Counted from the first letter of the stretch, positions 26,859-36,534 are shown. The stretch is 64,000 bases of DNA from Paraburkholderia solitsugae (GCF_013177695.1 NZ_WOEY01000134.1:177571-241570), one strand, 5' to 3'. The notes: generated from the sequence alone by a model not told the origin. A program made the numbers and translations.

Positions 26859-27644
26859 TCACTGCATAAACCATCCGTGACTGACCACGAATGACTGCCC
26901 GGTCAGCGCGGCGCTTGGGAAGCTGGTGAGAAATTCTACTGTCTGCGCGACGTCGTCGGCGGTTGTGAATACACCGTCGACCGTCTGCCCAAGCATGACT
27001 TTCCGGACAACCTCCTCTTCGCTTATGCCCAACTCGCGCGCTTGTTCGGGAATCTGCTTCTCGACGAGTGGCGTCCTTACGAAGCCTGGGCAGACGACGT
27101 ACGAGCGCACGTTGTGCGCCGCCCCTTCTTTCGCAAGGACGCGTGAAAGACCCAACAACCCATGCTTGGCGGTTACGTAAGCCGATTTGAGTGGTGACGC
27201 CTCGTGCGAATGCACCGAGCCGATGTAAATCACTACGCCTCCGCGATCATTGCGATACATATCGGGCAGGGCGGCGCGGGTTGTAAGGAAGGCTCCGTCC
27301 AGATGAATACCCATCATCTTTCTCCAATCGGCAAACGCGAACGATTCGATTGGATTGACGATTTGGATCCCCGCGTTCGACACGAGAATATCGATCAGAC
27401 CGAGCTCGGCGCGTGCAGTAGCGAAGCCTTGCTCGACGGCTTTCTCGTCAGCGACGTCCATTTCTACAGCGACTGCGCGGCGACCCATTGCTGCAATTTC
27501 GGCGGCGACGGGCACAGCGGCGGAACGGTCCAGATCGGCGACTGCCACGGATGCACCCACGCCGGCGAGGCGAAGCGCAATGGCCTTGCCGATACCGCTG
27601 GCCGCACCAGTGACAAGCGCGGTTTTGTTTTCCAGGATTTGCAT
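26859..27644 (-). CDS. bdhA: 3-hydroxybutyrate dehydrogenase (SDR family)
   Basis: A 261-residue short-chain dehydrogenase that interconverts D-3-hydroxybutyrate and acetoacetate with NAD. The cofactor motif VTGAASGIGKA is near residue 12 and the catalytic YVTAK near 155, with NAG and SVHSHEASPLKSAY between. The C-terminus FVVSHGWFMQ is characteristic of this enzyme in Burkholderiaceae. ATG 27644 follows GGAGAATCC; the longer frame upstream is unlikely. Acetoacetate is also the substrate of the decarboxylase at the window start. Confidence 0.92.
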   Translation of the reverse strand: MQILENKTALVTGAASGIGKAIALRLAGVGASVAVADLDRSAAVPVAAEIAAMGRRAVAVEMDVADEKAVEQGFATARAELGLIDILVSNAGIQIVNPIESFAFADWRKMMGIHLDGAFLTTRAALPDMYRNDRGGVVIYIGSVHSHEASPLKSAYVTAKHGLLGLSRVLAKEGAAHNVRSYVVCPGFVRTPLVEKQIPEQARELGISEEEVVRKVMLGQTVDGVFTTADDVAQTVEFLTSFPSAALTGQSFVVSHGWFMQ

Positions 27645-28660
27645 TTGGATTCTCCGTGGAGCGCCGTTGCGCTCCGATAGGTTAAGACTGCACCAGCGCC
27701 CACGCACCTTACTCTCCTGCACGCTGGCGAAGCGAGATCAAGCGCACTTGCGTATCTTCGTCGAGGGCGTTCGCAACACCGGCCGCCGCTGAGTCTGCGT
27801 AGCCACTGGCGCGAGGTAGTCCTACAAGACCTCACATAGATCGAGCGCAAGATCTGCGAGGATGTGCGTGCTCAACACAATCCGATGTCAATGAATCTAG
27901 GTCAATGTAGTCACATAAAAAAGGTGATTGCGTTAAAAAATTTCGATCTCTCGCGATTGCCTTGTGCCCCGGCGACGCCAAGCTATTGCTTGCATTCGCC
28001 GCACTTCGCGTCCACGGTGTAGCGGCTCGATATCAGAAGATTTCAGGACTTTTCAGCATAACAGGAGGCGATGGCGTTGCCGGGTATCTACTCTTATCCT
28101 ATGGTTCATGGCCGGCAGACATGAGAGGCGCAGCGATCATGAAACGTCATGGCTCCATCACTGGCTTTGAGCGTCCGACGCGAGCGAGCCCTCGACGGAT
28201 ACCCAACGTTGCAGCACGAACGGATCGACCGTGAAGCGGGGCCGCCGTCGTTGCCCTGCCGGAATGATGTGCACTTAGTGATCGAATACGCTAAAGCGTG
28301 GACTAGCTAGCGGGCGCCAGCCATTTCGCACTCGCTCCGGATCTCTATCGCGGGGAGGTGGCCGTGGAAGATGAAAGGAAAGGGGTGATCATCGGACAAA
28401 AGACCTCGAGTTCACGGGAGTTGGCTCGCAGGATATAGATTTTCGCGATGCAATATTTCGGAACGAAGTTGGACTGCATAGCTGCGCTGCACTGGTGCAT
28501 GGAGGCGAGCTGACACCGCACGCCCTTTGCGACCACTCGTTGCTCGCCGCTGAGGCCGTTTCCTATTGCATCCTGCCGCCCGAGTAGCCTTAAGAAATCT
28601 TTTACCTGGGATCGGCGGAGCAGATAGTTAACTCTGCTGAGTGAATGCATAGGAGCGTCT
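27645..28660. other. Gene-free region with repeat R1 and CoA-transferase B control sites
   Basis: About 1 kb without a supported gene. It contains repeat R1 copy 2 (28034-28057 and weaker similarity to about 28180). Just before CoA-transferase B it has AGCAGA(8 nt)TCTGCT at 28619-28638, centred on GTTAAC. Confidence 0.5.
28034..28057 (+). repeat. Dispersed repeat R1, copy 2
   Basis: Identical over 24 bp to 16404-16427, in the same orientation, 11.6 kb apart, with further patchy similarity downstream. Neither copy lies in a gene. Confidence 0.7.
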
Positions 28661-30931
28661 ATGTCGCTTTTACCTTTGTCGGGAATCTCCGTCGTCGAAT
28701 ACGGGACAGGATTGGCAGGCAGGTTAGCGGGCCTGCTGTTGGCGGATCAAGGCGCAACCGTATTCGTTTGCCGCGAGGGAGGCGAGCCCGCAGCCCTGGA
28801 TGTGTATCTGGACCGCGGCAAGCATATACATGCTGGAACGGAGTCAGCCTGGTCAGCCGGCGCCGACGTGGTAATTCGCGACGGCATTGACACAGGTGAA
28901 AGAAGCCACAGGCAAATTCGTCTCGCTATTACGGCCGTTCTTCCCGGCGAGGACGTCTACTCATTCCCGGACAGCGTCGGTGACGACATCCTCAAAGCGG
29001 TCGCGGGTTTCTATACCGATCTTGCGATTACGCGAAAGCTGCTTGGTGACGACGTTCTTTACACCCCCTTGCCGCTGTGTTCAATCTATGCCAGCGTGAT
29101 CGGTGCGACGGCGGTCGGGGCAGCGTTGCTGAACCGCATCCAATGCGGTGCTGGCCGGGATATCGTCGTTTCGCGCCTGGCCGCCGGCCTCTCTGCGGTC
29201 GGAGCGCTGGCGCTGGAGGTTGACGGCATTCCTGAGCATCTGAAGACTCACCCTCTCATTTCGCTGCCTCCGGAACTGGAGGCGCACGCCAGCGAGGCTC
29301 GTGCGGACAAGGCCTATTTCGAATCGCTCAAACGGCTGATGAACCCCTTGTTTGCCTGCTACCCTGCCGCCGACGGTCGCCAGATCATGTTTCTTAGCGT
29401 CATACATCGCCAGTACGCCCGGAGGCTGCTCGAGAAACTTGGGATCTGGGAAGACATGCAGGCGCTAGGAGTGGTCGACCTTCCGATCTATGATCCAGTT
29501 AACGCTGAATTCGCCGATCACAATATCGCCGTGGCGCAGAATCTGAGTTTGCCGCTTCGCGCGAAATTGGCTGAGCTCATTGCTGCCGCCGTTGTGCGTA
29601 AGCCGGCCGAAGAGTGGGAACGGACCCTTGGCGAGGACAACATTCCCTGTGCGATGGTTCGCGATTTCGACGAATGGCGCGCTTCAGATCATGCGAGACA
29701 GTCCGGAATCGTTGAGACAGTCGGTGGATGCGCCTGGCCGCAGCTTGGGCGTGTCGTTCGGCTGGCTACCGCTCAGCCCTATCCGCCCCTCCAGACCTGC
29801 ACAACCGGTAGAACTCTCTTCCCGGCTTCGAAATTGCCTACTGCAACGGTAGCGGAAAAATCGACTGCTCCGCTGGCGGGCATGCGCGTCGTCGATCTCG
29901 CAAATGTCATTGCCGGGCCGGCTTGCGGCCGAATGCTGACCGAGCTCGGAGCCGAGGTCATCAAAGTGGATTCCACGCATCCCGAGCACGTGCCGTTGGT
30001 AACCGTAGTCTGGCCGGGAGAACTCTCTCAGGGGAAGCGAAGCATTCTTCTCAATCTCCATAAGGAAAATGGGCGGGAGATTCTCAGACGATTGGTGGCC
30101 CAGGCTGATTTGGTCGTGTTCAATAAACTCGACCCGGTCATGACGCGGTTGGGCCTCGATCGGGCCGGCCTCGCCCGGATCAATCCCAGTGCCATCGCCG
30201 TCCAGCTCAGCGCCTTCAAAGGAGAGCGGCCGAGCAGCCACGACGACTACCCTGGTTACGACCCGATCCTGCAGGCCGCGACTGGCATCATGGCGAGATT
30301 CGGCTCTTGCGACGCGCCCGAATTGCACGGTCTAGCGTCCTGTGTCGACTATCTCACAGGGTACATCGCAGCTTTCGGAGCGGTCGTCGCTCTTGTCGCT
30401 CGCGAACGGCGTCCCGAGGGGGGCGGTGACTGGGTCGACACGTCGCTTGCTAGCGCCGTGAGCTTCCTCCAGCTCTCGTTCCAGGTAGCGCCCGCAGCAG
30501 TCGGAACGGCGGATTGCTTGCGGCAGGTGAAGGGCGGTTGGATTTGCGTCGAGCCGGCCAATGCCGATATTCGCGGCATTTCCGAACTAACGGTGCCGGA
30601 GGCGCTGGCTGCCGCCAAGTCTGCCGGGATCATTGCTGCACCAGTGCAATCAATCGCCGAACTCAAGGCGCGACATCGAGACGCTCCTTGTGCCAACGTC
30701 GCTTTCAAGACCGACGCCGGCGCGCTTCCCGCCTTAAATTTCCAGCCTACCTGGTTCCAGTTCGATGGCCGTCCCTTACCTGCACTCGCGCCCGCTCCTG
30801 CACCTGGGGCTGACGCAAAGGACATTCTCTTGGGGCTGGGCTACGACGCAGCGGATATCGACAGAATGATCTCCGCCGAAGCGGTCGGTCAGATCCTATG
30901 GGGTGCCTCTTCTGCAGCGCTTAAGACCTAA
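28661..30931 (+). CDS. Double-domain CaiB/BaiF (family III) CoA-transferase, copy B
   Basis: A 756-residue relative of the protein at 4805-7078, alike along its whole length and beginning with the same MSLLPLSGISVVE. It has two tandem family III domains, with Asp563 (ASCVDYLTGY) in the C-terminal half and Ser141 (PLCSIYAS) at the matching place in the N-terminal half. ATG 28661 follows AGGAGCGTCT. It heads a rightward run with a beta-propeller, a dienelactone hydrolase and a hydroxyacid dehydrogenase, suggesting activation of an organic acid as a CoA ester before further breakdown. The acid is unknown. Confidence 0.93.
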   Translation: MSLLPLSGISVVEYGTGLAGRLAGLLLADQGATVFVCREGGEPAALDVYLDRGKHIHAGTESAWSAGADVVIRDGIDTGERSHRQIRLAITAVLPGEDVYSFPDSVGDDILKAVAGFYTDLAITRKLLGDDVLYTPLPLCSIYASVIGATAVGAALLNRIQCGAGRDIVVSRLAAGLSAVGALALEVDGIPEHLKTHPLISLPPELEAHASEARADKAYFESLKRLMNPLFACYPAADGRQIMFLSVIHRQYARRLLEKLGIWEDMQALGVVDLPIYDPVNAEFADHNIAVAQNLSLPLRAKLAELIAAAVVRKPAEEWERTLGEDNIPCAMVRDFDEWRASDHARQSGIVETVGGCAWPQLGRVVRLATAQPYPPLQTCTTGRTLFPASKLPTATVAEKSTAPLAGMRVVDLANVIAGPACGRMLTELGAEVIKVDSTHPEHVPLVTVVWPGELSQGKRSILLNLHKENGREILRRLVAQADLVVFNKLDPVMTRLGLDRAGLARINPSAIAVQLSAFKGERPSSHDDYPGYDPILQAATGIMARFGSCDAPELHGLASCVDYLTGYIAAFGAVVALVARERRPEGGGDWVDTSLASAVSFLQLSFQVAPAAVGTADCLRQVKGGWICVEPANADIRGISELTVPEALAAAKSAGIIAAPVQSIAELKARHRDAPCANVAFKTDAGALPALNFQPTWFQFDGRPLPALAPAPAPGADAKDILLGLGYDAADIDRMISAEAVGQILWGASSAALKT

Positions 30932-31020
30932 AAAGGGGAGTTCGTTCGGCAGCGGCGGATCTACGGATAGACCCGGCCGGTACGACGGTATCTATTGAAA
31001 CCTGACGGAGGGTTCTCACC

Positions 31021-31953
31021 GTGGCTACGAAGAATGGCGGTACGTTGTATGTCCTGCAGGCACGTCCACCAGCGATCATTGCTCTATCACCGGACGGTTC
31101 ACACAAGGTGGTTGTCGCGAACCTCACACGAACGCCTGACGGCATCAAGGTCGATGCTGAAAGCCAGATGGTCTACTGGACCAACATGGGAACCGGCATC
31201 CATCTGGTCGACGGCGATCCGGCTTCCGGCGCAGTTCCCCCGAACGACGGCACGATCGAAAGCGCCAAGCTCGACGGCACCGGGCATCGGGTGCTGGTGC
31301 CTTCCGGTAAAGCCGGAACGCCCAAGGAGCTCGTGCTGGACAAGGAGGGTGCTCACCTTTATTGGTGCGATCGCGAAGGCATGCGGGTCATGCGCGCGCG
31401 GCCGGACGGCACAGAGGTGACGGAACTCGTCCGCACCGGAAATTTCCCGGAGGACACGGGCGACGCGAAGCGGCATTGCGTAGGAATCGCCCTGGATCAG
31501 GCAAACGGGCATGTCTACTGGACGCAAAAGGGAGCGCCGGATGCCGGAGAGGGCCGCATCTTCAGGGCGGGTATCGAGCTGCCGCCTGGTGCCAAACCCG
31601 ATCAGCGCCCGGACATTGAATGTATGCTGGCCGATCTGCCCGAACCAATCGATCTCGATATCGATCACCGCGACGCCATGCTCTACTGGACGGATCGTGG
31701 CGACGATACGCATGACGGAAACACACTGAATCGCGCACGAATCACGGCGTCTGGGTTAGTTGATCGCCACGTGCTTGCCCGCGGTCTGAAAGAGGGAATT
31801 GGCGTGTCTCTGGATATACGGGGGCGTCGGGCATTCGTGACCGATCTGGGCGGCAACGTGCGAGAGCTGGACATCGACACGAAGCACGAATCGCATTTCA
31901 CTACCGTTGCTCATTTGGGTGTGCTGACAGGTATTGATTACGTCGACAGCTGA
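31021..31953 (+). CDS. YWTD/NHL-like beta-propeller protein
   Basis: A 310-residue protein built of LDL-receptor-type (YWTD) repeats: MVYWTNMG, LYWCDREG, VYWTQKGAP and LYWTDRGDD recur about every 40-60 residues, each followed by an I-R-x-G-like strand. Such cytosolic or periplasmic propellers often occur as SMP30/NHL-like proteins in catabolic clusters; no enzyme motif is clear. No signal peptide is seen. It starts at GTG 31021 after GGAGGG, 89 bp behind CoA-transferase B and probably in its operon. Confidence 0.85.
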   Translation: MATKNGGTLYVLQARPPAIIALSPDGSHKVVVANLTRTPDGIKVDAESQMVYWTNMGTGIHLVDGDPASGAVPPNDGTIESAKLDGTGHRVLVPSGKAGTPKELVLDKEGAHLYWCDREGMRVMRARPDGTEVTELVRTGNFPEDTGDAKRHCVGIALDQANGHVYWTQKGAPDAGEGRIFRAGIELPPGAKPDQRPDIECMLADLPEPIDLDIDHRDAMLYWTDRGDDTHDGNTLNRARITASGLVDRHVLARGLKEGIGVSLDIRGRRAFVTDLGGNVRELDIDTKHESHFTTVAHLGVLTGIDYVDS

Positions 31954-32243
31954 ATCGGAACTTGCGGGACGAGCCGGGACGTATCCGGGAAGTCTTGGCA
32001 CGTTGACACCGATTGCACCGTTTCAAAGTCTGCCTTCAGCAAGTGACGAGGAACATTTCAGAGTCGTTCTCATTGTTGGTATCAATGCCATCCGGGAGAG
32101 TCTCGTCACGAAGTTCTCACAACCTCATGCGGCGCTCGACGTGATGTGAACTGCTCGCGCCGCGGTCGCCGCCAAGCACGGATAGGCGGTCCGGAACGAC
32201 ATTGGCGGGAATCCGGGAACTGTGGTCGGCAAAGGAGAAAGGG

Positions 32244-32939
32244 ATGCGAAATCGTATCGTCATCGAGGGCCGAGACGGTTCTTTCGGAGCATATATTGCG
32301 CGGCCGGCCGATTTACCTGCGCCGGCTGTTGTCGTCCTGCAGGAATTGTTCGGTGTGAACGCCGATATTCGCAAGCATTGCGACGAGTTGGCGGCGTCGG
32401 GCTTCGTCGCGGTCGCGCCCGATCTATTCTGGCGACAAGAGCCAGATGTCGACCTCGACGTCAGATCGGAACCTGACTGGCAGCATGGGCTGCGCTTGTA
32501 CCAGGCTTACGATCGGGACGCCGGCGTGAGAGACGTCAAAGATACCGTCAAAACCACAGCCGAGCTACGCGAGTGCACCGGCAAGGTCGCCGTCCTGGGC
32601 TATTGCCTTGGTGCCCTGATGGGCTTCCTGACAGCGGTCCGCTCGGAGGTTGACGCCACCGTGGCCTACCACGGCAGCGATACCGAAAGATACGTTGATG
32701 AGGTGGGCAGCCTTCATGGGCCGCTGCTCATGCACCTGGGGGAGGAAGACGAGTTCATCGCCAAGCCTGCTCAAGAGAAAATCAAAGCGGCGCTCGCTGG
32801 CAAACCGAATGTGGCCGTCTACAGCTACCCCGGTCAGCGTCATGCGTTCTCTCGTAACAATGGCGCTCACTACGATGCCGCCGCTGCGGACCTGGCCAAC
32901 GGTCGAACCTGTGATTTCTTGAACCGCGAGCTCAGATGA
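32244..32939 (+). CDS. Dienelactone hydrolase family protein
   Basis: A 231-residue alpha/beta hydrolase of the dienelactone hydrolase type, which opens lactones in chlorocatechol and related pathways. Catalytic residues fit the family: QELFGVN (Glu), nucleophile Cys in LGYCLGAL at about residue 120, Asp in GEEDEF, and His in GQRHAFSR. ATG 32244 has AAGGAGAAAGGG in front. The next short frame opens at 32936 with an ATGA overlap but resembles no known protein. Confidence 0.92.
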   Translation: MRNRIVIEGRDGSFGAYIARPADLPAPAVVVLQELFGVNADIRKHCDELAASGFVAVAPDLFWRQEPDVDLDVRSEPDWQHGLRLYQAYDRDAGVRDVKDTVKTTAELRECTGKVAVLGYCLGALMGFLTAVRSEVDATVAYHGSDTERYVDEVGSLHGPLLMHLGEEDEFIAKPAQEKIKAALAGKPNVAVYSYPGQRHAFSRNNGAHYDAAAADLANGRTCDFLNRELR

Positions 32940-33344
32940 TCGTTGGCAGACCCAGACGCTCGCTTTCTCGTTCGATCCTCTTGTCGGATATGGCGGGAAT
33001 AGAGGTATCAATGACCTCAGCGGGGGGCACTGGCGGTGATACGTTGCTTGTTAGCCTGGAGACTGCGGCAGGCATGGTGGGAGGCTATCGGGAGGTGATG
33101 CACCCGTCCCACGCTAGCAGGGCTGCGAAGCACGTCTTTCTGTCGATATCTGCACTTTGTTTCTAAGGATTCCTGATTACGCTCAAGGAGTAAAAGATGT
33201 CCCAAGATACGCACGAAATTGTGCCTATTCGATTAGGGGTGGTCGGCGGCGCCCGACTTGCTTACCGGCCGGCAGCCGGGCGTGGCGGCACTTCCGAGGG
33301 GACGGGACCGCGTTTCCAGGAGGGAATGGTCGGTGGAGTCGCTC
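32940..33344 (+). other. Gap with short, possibly decayed frames
   Basis: A 76-residue frame (32936-33166) overlaps the dienelactone hydrolase stop as ATGA but ends early and matches nothing recognised. It is followed by the 52-residue frame described at 33197-33355. The stretch may be what remains of a gene lost from this operon. Confidence 0.35.
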
Positions 33345-33355
33345 ATGCCGAATAG
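33197..33355 (+). CDS. Short 52-residue frame ahead of the hydroxyacid dehydrogenase
   Basis: ATG 33197 follows a good ribosome binding site (AAGGAG, 7 nt spacing). The product starts MSQDTHEIVPIRLGVVGG, which resembles the beginning of a Rossmann-type oxidoreductase, but then becomes low-complexity (Gly/Arg-rich) and stops 11 nt inside the next gene. It may be the leftover start of a deleted gene now acting as a leader whose translation feeds the dehydrogenase. Function unknown. Confidence 0.35.
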   Translation: MSQDTHEIVPIRLGVVGGARLAYRPAAGRGGTSEGTGPRFQEGMVGGVAHAE

Positions 33356-34340
33356 ATCCGGACCCGCTAGGATCGCCATCCTCGACGACTACCAGGGTGT
33401 TGCCCTTCTCATGGCGGACTGGTCGGGGCTCAATGGGCGCGCGGCCATCACCGTATTCAATGACCACGTGGCAGATCCAGACGCTGTCATTGCCCGCCTG
33501 CAGCCCTTCGACATCCTCTGTGTGATGCGCGAGCGCACGCCGATGACGCGAGCGATCATCGAGCGTCTGCCAAGACTCCGTCTGATCGTTTCGACGGCGT
33601 TACGGAATGCGTCGATCGACGTTCAGGCCGCCGCAGAGCGAGGAGTCGACGTCATGCATACCGGTTATAGCTCCACCCCAACGATCGAACTGACATGGGC
33701 GCTCATCCTGGCCAGCGCGCGCAACCTTGTCGCAGAAAACGCTTCGCTGCGCGCAGGGGGCTGGCAGCGTTTTGTCGGCGACGAACTCGCTGGACGCACG
33801 CTTGGAGTTCTGGGTCTCGGCAATGTCGGAGGCGCAGTGGCGCGGATCGGCAAGGCGTTCGGCATGGAAGTGATCGCATGGAGCCAGAACCTGACAGCCG
33901 AGCGCGCCGCGGAGGCGGGCGCCGCTCTGGTCACGAGAGAGGAACTGTTCCGACGAGCGGATATCGTTACGGTGCACCTTGTGCTTAGCGGTCGGACACA
34001 GGGGCTCGTGGGCACTGAGGAGCTTGCGCTCATGAAGCCCACGGCGCGCTTGGTGAATACTTCTCGTGGACCGATCGTGGTTGAGGCCGATCTGCTCGCA
34101 GCATTGCAGAGTGGCCAGATCGCTGGCGCCGCGATCGACGTCTTTGACCAGGAGCCGTTGCCCTCCGATCATCCGTTTCGTAGCCAGGTGAACCTGCTGG
34201 CGACACCGCATATCGGCTACGTCGCGCGTAGCCTTTATGCACGTTTCTATCAAGAGACGGTCCACAACATTCGTCAGTGGCTCGATGCACGGGATGGACA
34301 AGTGATCCCGGCTGTAGGTGTTTCACCACGGAGGGAATGA
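33345..34340 (+). CDS. D-2-hydroxyacid dehydrogenase family protein
   Basis: A 331-residue NAD-dependent D-2-hydroxyacid dehydrogenase. The NAD site is GVLGLGNVGGAVARIG; the catalytic trio is Arg in VNTSRGPIV, Glu in DVFDQEPLP and His in TPHIGYV. The N-terminal half (IAILDDYQGVALLMADWSGL) matches the subgroup usually annotated only at family level. ATG 33345 has GGTGGAG upstream. Last gene of the rightward run starting with CoA-transferase B; a 2-oxo or 2-hydroxy acid substrate is likely. Confidence 0.9.
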   Translation: MPNRSGPARIAILDDYQGVALLMADWSGLNGRAAITVFNDHVADPDAVIARLQPFDILCVMRERTPMTRAIIERLPRLRLIVSTALRNASIDVQAAAERGVDVMHTGYSSTPTIELTWALILASARNLVAENASLRAGGWQRFVGDELAGRTLGVLGLGNVGGAVARIGKAFGMEVIAWSQNLTAERAAEAGAALVTREELFRRADIVTVHLVLSGRTQGLVGTEELALMKPTARLVNTSRGPIVVEADLLAALQSGQIAGAAIDVFDQEPLPSDHPFRSQVNLLATPHIGYVARSLYARFYQETVHNIRQWLDARDGQVIPAVGVSPRRE

Positions 34341-34912
34341 TGTTCGAGCGGAGAACTGGCTAAGGAAGCCTTTGTCGCATTCACAGAAGACTTCAAAATC
34401 AATAGCCTGATCGAAGGGGGCTGTCGCACGCAAGGATTCGCGCCCTCGCTTGCCGTGCGTAGCGTCTGTCCGTCTTGACAGTCGTTGATCCCATCGTTTC
34501 GTACGAGCTTTCGTTGGTGCGGCACCGGGAAGCATATTTGAGCCGGGGCGGACGTGCGTGGATAGATATCTCGGCTAAAGTGTTGAGATTCGAACTGAAC
34601 TATCTTCAAAGTCGACCGTATTGATGCGGACATCGCAACGAGCCGAAACCGAATGCGAGAGGTCAAACTGAACCTGAATGCGATCAGGCTCAACGCATTG
34701 AAGACGATCGAGGACTTGCGCAGCGATCTAATGAGTTCGGCAAGTGAAGTGGGCGACCTGACGACAGCGCTGGACGCGTCGGGGAAGGCACTGCATCCTA
34801 TGTATCCGGCGGAAGAGCCACCTACCAGACGTGTAGGTGTCCCCGGGCGGAACGTTGCAGCCTATCCCGCTCAAAAGCGAGGCAGGCGATCCACCCGGTA
34901 CCTCGCCGATTT
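34341..34912. other. Gene-free stretch between convergent genes
   Basis: Lies between the ends of the hydroxyacid dehydrogenase and the leftward oxidoreductase. A frame from 34653 begins with a helical-looking stretch (REVKLNLNAIRLNALKTIED) but matches no known family, lacks a ribosome binding site and runs into the opposite gene. No terminator-like hairpin was found. Confidence 0.4.
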
Positions 34913-35947
34913 TCAGGTCGTAGCGATCTGCACCACCACCTTACCGAAATTGCGACCGTCGATCATGTCCAGGAATGCCTGCGGGGCGTTTTCCAGTCCC
35001 ACCGTCACATCCTCAAGGTGCTTGATCTTTCCCTCGCGCAAGAGTGTCCCGACCTCACGAAGGAACGCATCAAAGTACTGCTCCGTGAACTCGTAGTTGA
35101 TATAGCCTCGAATCTGCAGGCTGCGTGTCAGCACCGCACGCATGGTGGCCGCGAGATGATCTGTCGAGGCGTCGCGCTCCAGCTTGCCGGACACCTGCGC
35201 CATCAAGCCGCACACTGGGACTCTCGCGTACTGATTAAGTAAGGGCAGGACAGCGTTCCAGACTGCACCACCGATGTTCTCGAAATAGACATCGATGCCG
35301 TCCGGACAGGCGGCCTGAAGCTCCTGGGCGAAGCTGGGCGAACGATGATCGATCGCCGCGTCAAAGCCGAGTTCCTCGATCAGATACGCACATTTCTTAG
35401 CCCCACCCGCGATGCCCACCGTGCGCAGACCTGCAAGCTTCGCCAACTGTCCAACCAGCGACCCCACGGGTCCGCTCGCCGCGCCCACGACTAGCGTTTC
35501 CCCCGCTTTGGGCTTGCCAATCACTTCAAGCCCGGACCAGGCCGTAAAGCCGGGCATCCCTAGCACGCCCAGGTAGGCGGACGGTGCAATGCCGTCGATG
35601 TCGAGTTTCTTCAGGCCCGCAGTGTCCATTGCCGCGTGAGAACGCCAGCCTGTGTGGGCGAGAACCATATCGCCTGGCTCGAATCCTGGGGCATGTGACT
35701 CGATAACGGTCGCCACACTTTCGCCAGCCATCGGTTCGCTAATTTCGACTGGCTTGGCGTACGATCTCACATCGTTCATACGCCCACGCATATACGGGTC
35801 AAGGGACAAGGTATCGATGCGCAATAGCACTTGCCCGGCCCCCGGCACAGGCATTGCAGTAGTCTCAACGCGGAAATTTTCGAGGCTCGCGCGAGCCGTT
35901 GCGGGGCGGGAGGCCAAGACGACCTGAGTTGCTTGCTGCGATTTCAT
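34913..35947 (-). CDS. MDR-family NADP-dependent oxidoreductase (CurA/YncB-like)
   Basis: A 344-residue zinc-free medium-chain reductase of the alkenal/one or curcumin reductase type, which reduces C=C bonds of enones with NADPH. Motifs: SLDPYMRGRM near residue 50, LGMPGFTAWSGL near 130, and the NADP site VVGAASGPVGSLVGQLAK near 155, with VYFENIGGAVWNAV later. ATG 35947 follows GGAGAGCACA. Remnants of an SDR and an alpha/beta hydrolase lie directly upstream on the same strand. Confidence 0.93.
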   Translation of the reverse strand: MKSQQATQVVLASRPATARASLENFRVETTAMPVPGAGQVLLRIDTLSLDPYMRGRMNDVRSYAKPVEISEPMAGESVATVIESHAPGFEPGDMVLAHTGWRSHAAMDTAGLKKLDIDGIAPSAYLGVLGMPGFTAWSGLEVIGKPKAGETLVVGAASGPVGSLVGQLAKLAGLRTVGIAGGAKKCAYLIEELGFDAAIDHRSPSFAQELQAACPDGIDVYFENIGGAVWNAVLPLLNQYARVPVCGLMAQVSGKLERDASTDHLAATMRAVLTRSLQIRGYINYEFTEQYFDAFLREVGTLLREGKIKHLEDVTVGLENAPQAFLDMIDGRNFGKVVVQIATT

Positions 35948-36013
35948 TGTGCTCTCCAGAATAATGATGTTGTGCTTCCCAAGCACGCTCGATGGCGTGC
36001 CGCCGAAGCGTTT

Positions 36014-36151
36014 TGCCTCTAAAGGTTGTTTCTTCATCCATATCCCACAGCGCAACTGCGGCACCTGAGCGCAAGGCTCGCTCGACGACCGCTTGGCCGA
36101 TTCTCTTGGCGTCGAGTGTCACGACAGCAGTGCGGCCATTTAGATCAATTC
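36014..36151 (-). pseudogene. N-terminal fragment of a short-chain dehydrogenase
   Basis: Translation reads DLNGRTAVVTLDAKRIGQAV then VERALRSGAAVALWDMDEE, the first Rossmann unit of an SDR. The glycine-rich cofactor motif (usually TGGAxGIG) has become TLDAKRIG, and the protein breaks off after about 45 residues. It is not functional. Confidence 0.7.
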
Positions 36152-36390
36152 GATTCAGATCTCATGTCATAACATAGGGCGTCGGCGATAAGTTGCAGCA
36201 GAGCTCTACTCGGACCCCGCGTCTGCAAAAGCGTGTGCGAACGGCTCAAACCATGTTCCCTTAAGCCGGCATCGCAATGCGCCATCGAGATGGCCGGCCT
36301 GGGTTCAGTAGATCCTTCTGGCACGAACAGCCTTGCTCGCAGCGGCTCATTGCTCTCAACCTCAAACTCCCCATCTAAATGCATTGTCAT
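36145..36390 (-). pseudogene. N-terminal fragment of an alpha/beta hydrolase
   Basis: FEVESNEPLRARLFVPEGST then RPAISMAHCDAGLREHGLSR matches the start of the intact hydrolase at 42270 (VEFSGEAGVTLRGWLFVPER, KPAISMSHGFAAVKEHGLEG). The rest of the fold, including the nucleophile region, is missing. It is a truncated relative of a gene 6 kb away. Confidence 0.75.
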
Positions 36391-36534
36391 CTTCGTGCCT
36401 TGTTCGTCACAGAACCAGTTGTATCAGGAGGATCGATTCGAATAGACCGCGTAACCAGGAACAAGGGCGTCTCGCAACACGGGGCAGTCAGATGAATTCA
36501 CCGGTGTGGTTTCGGCAGTAAGAATAATACGTTG

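Noticed and set aside
34653..35096. A 147-codon plus-strand frame with a helical-looking N-terminus
   Set aside because: It has no ribosome binding site and its second half is antisense to the oxidoreductase gene.
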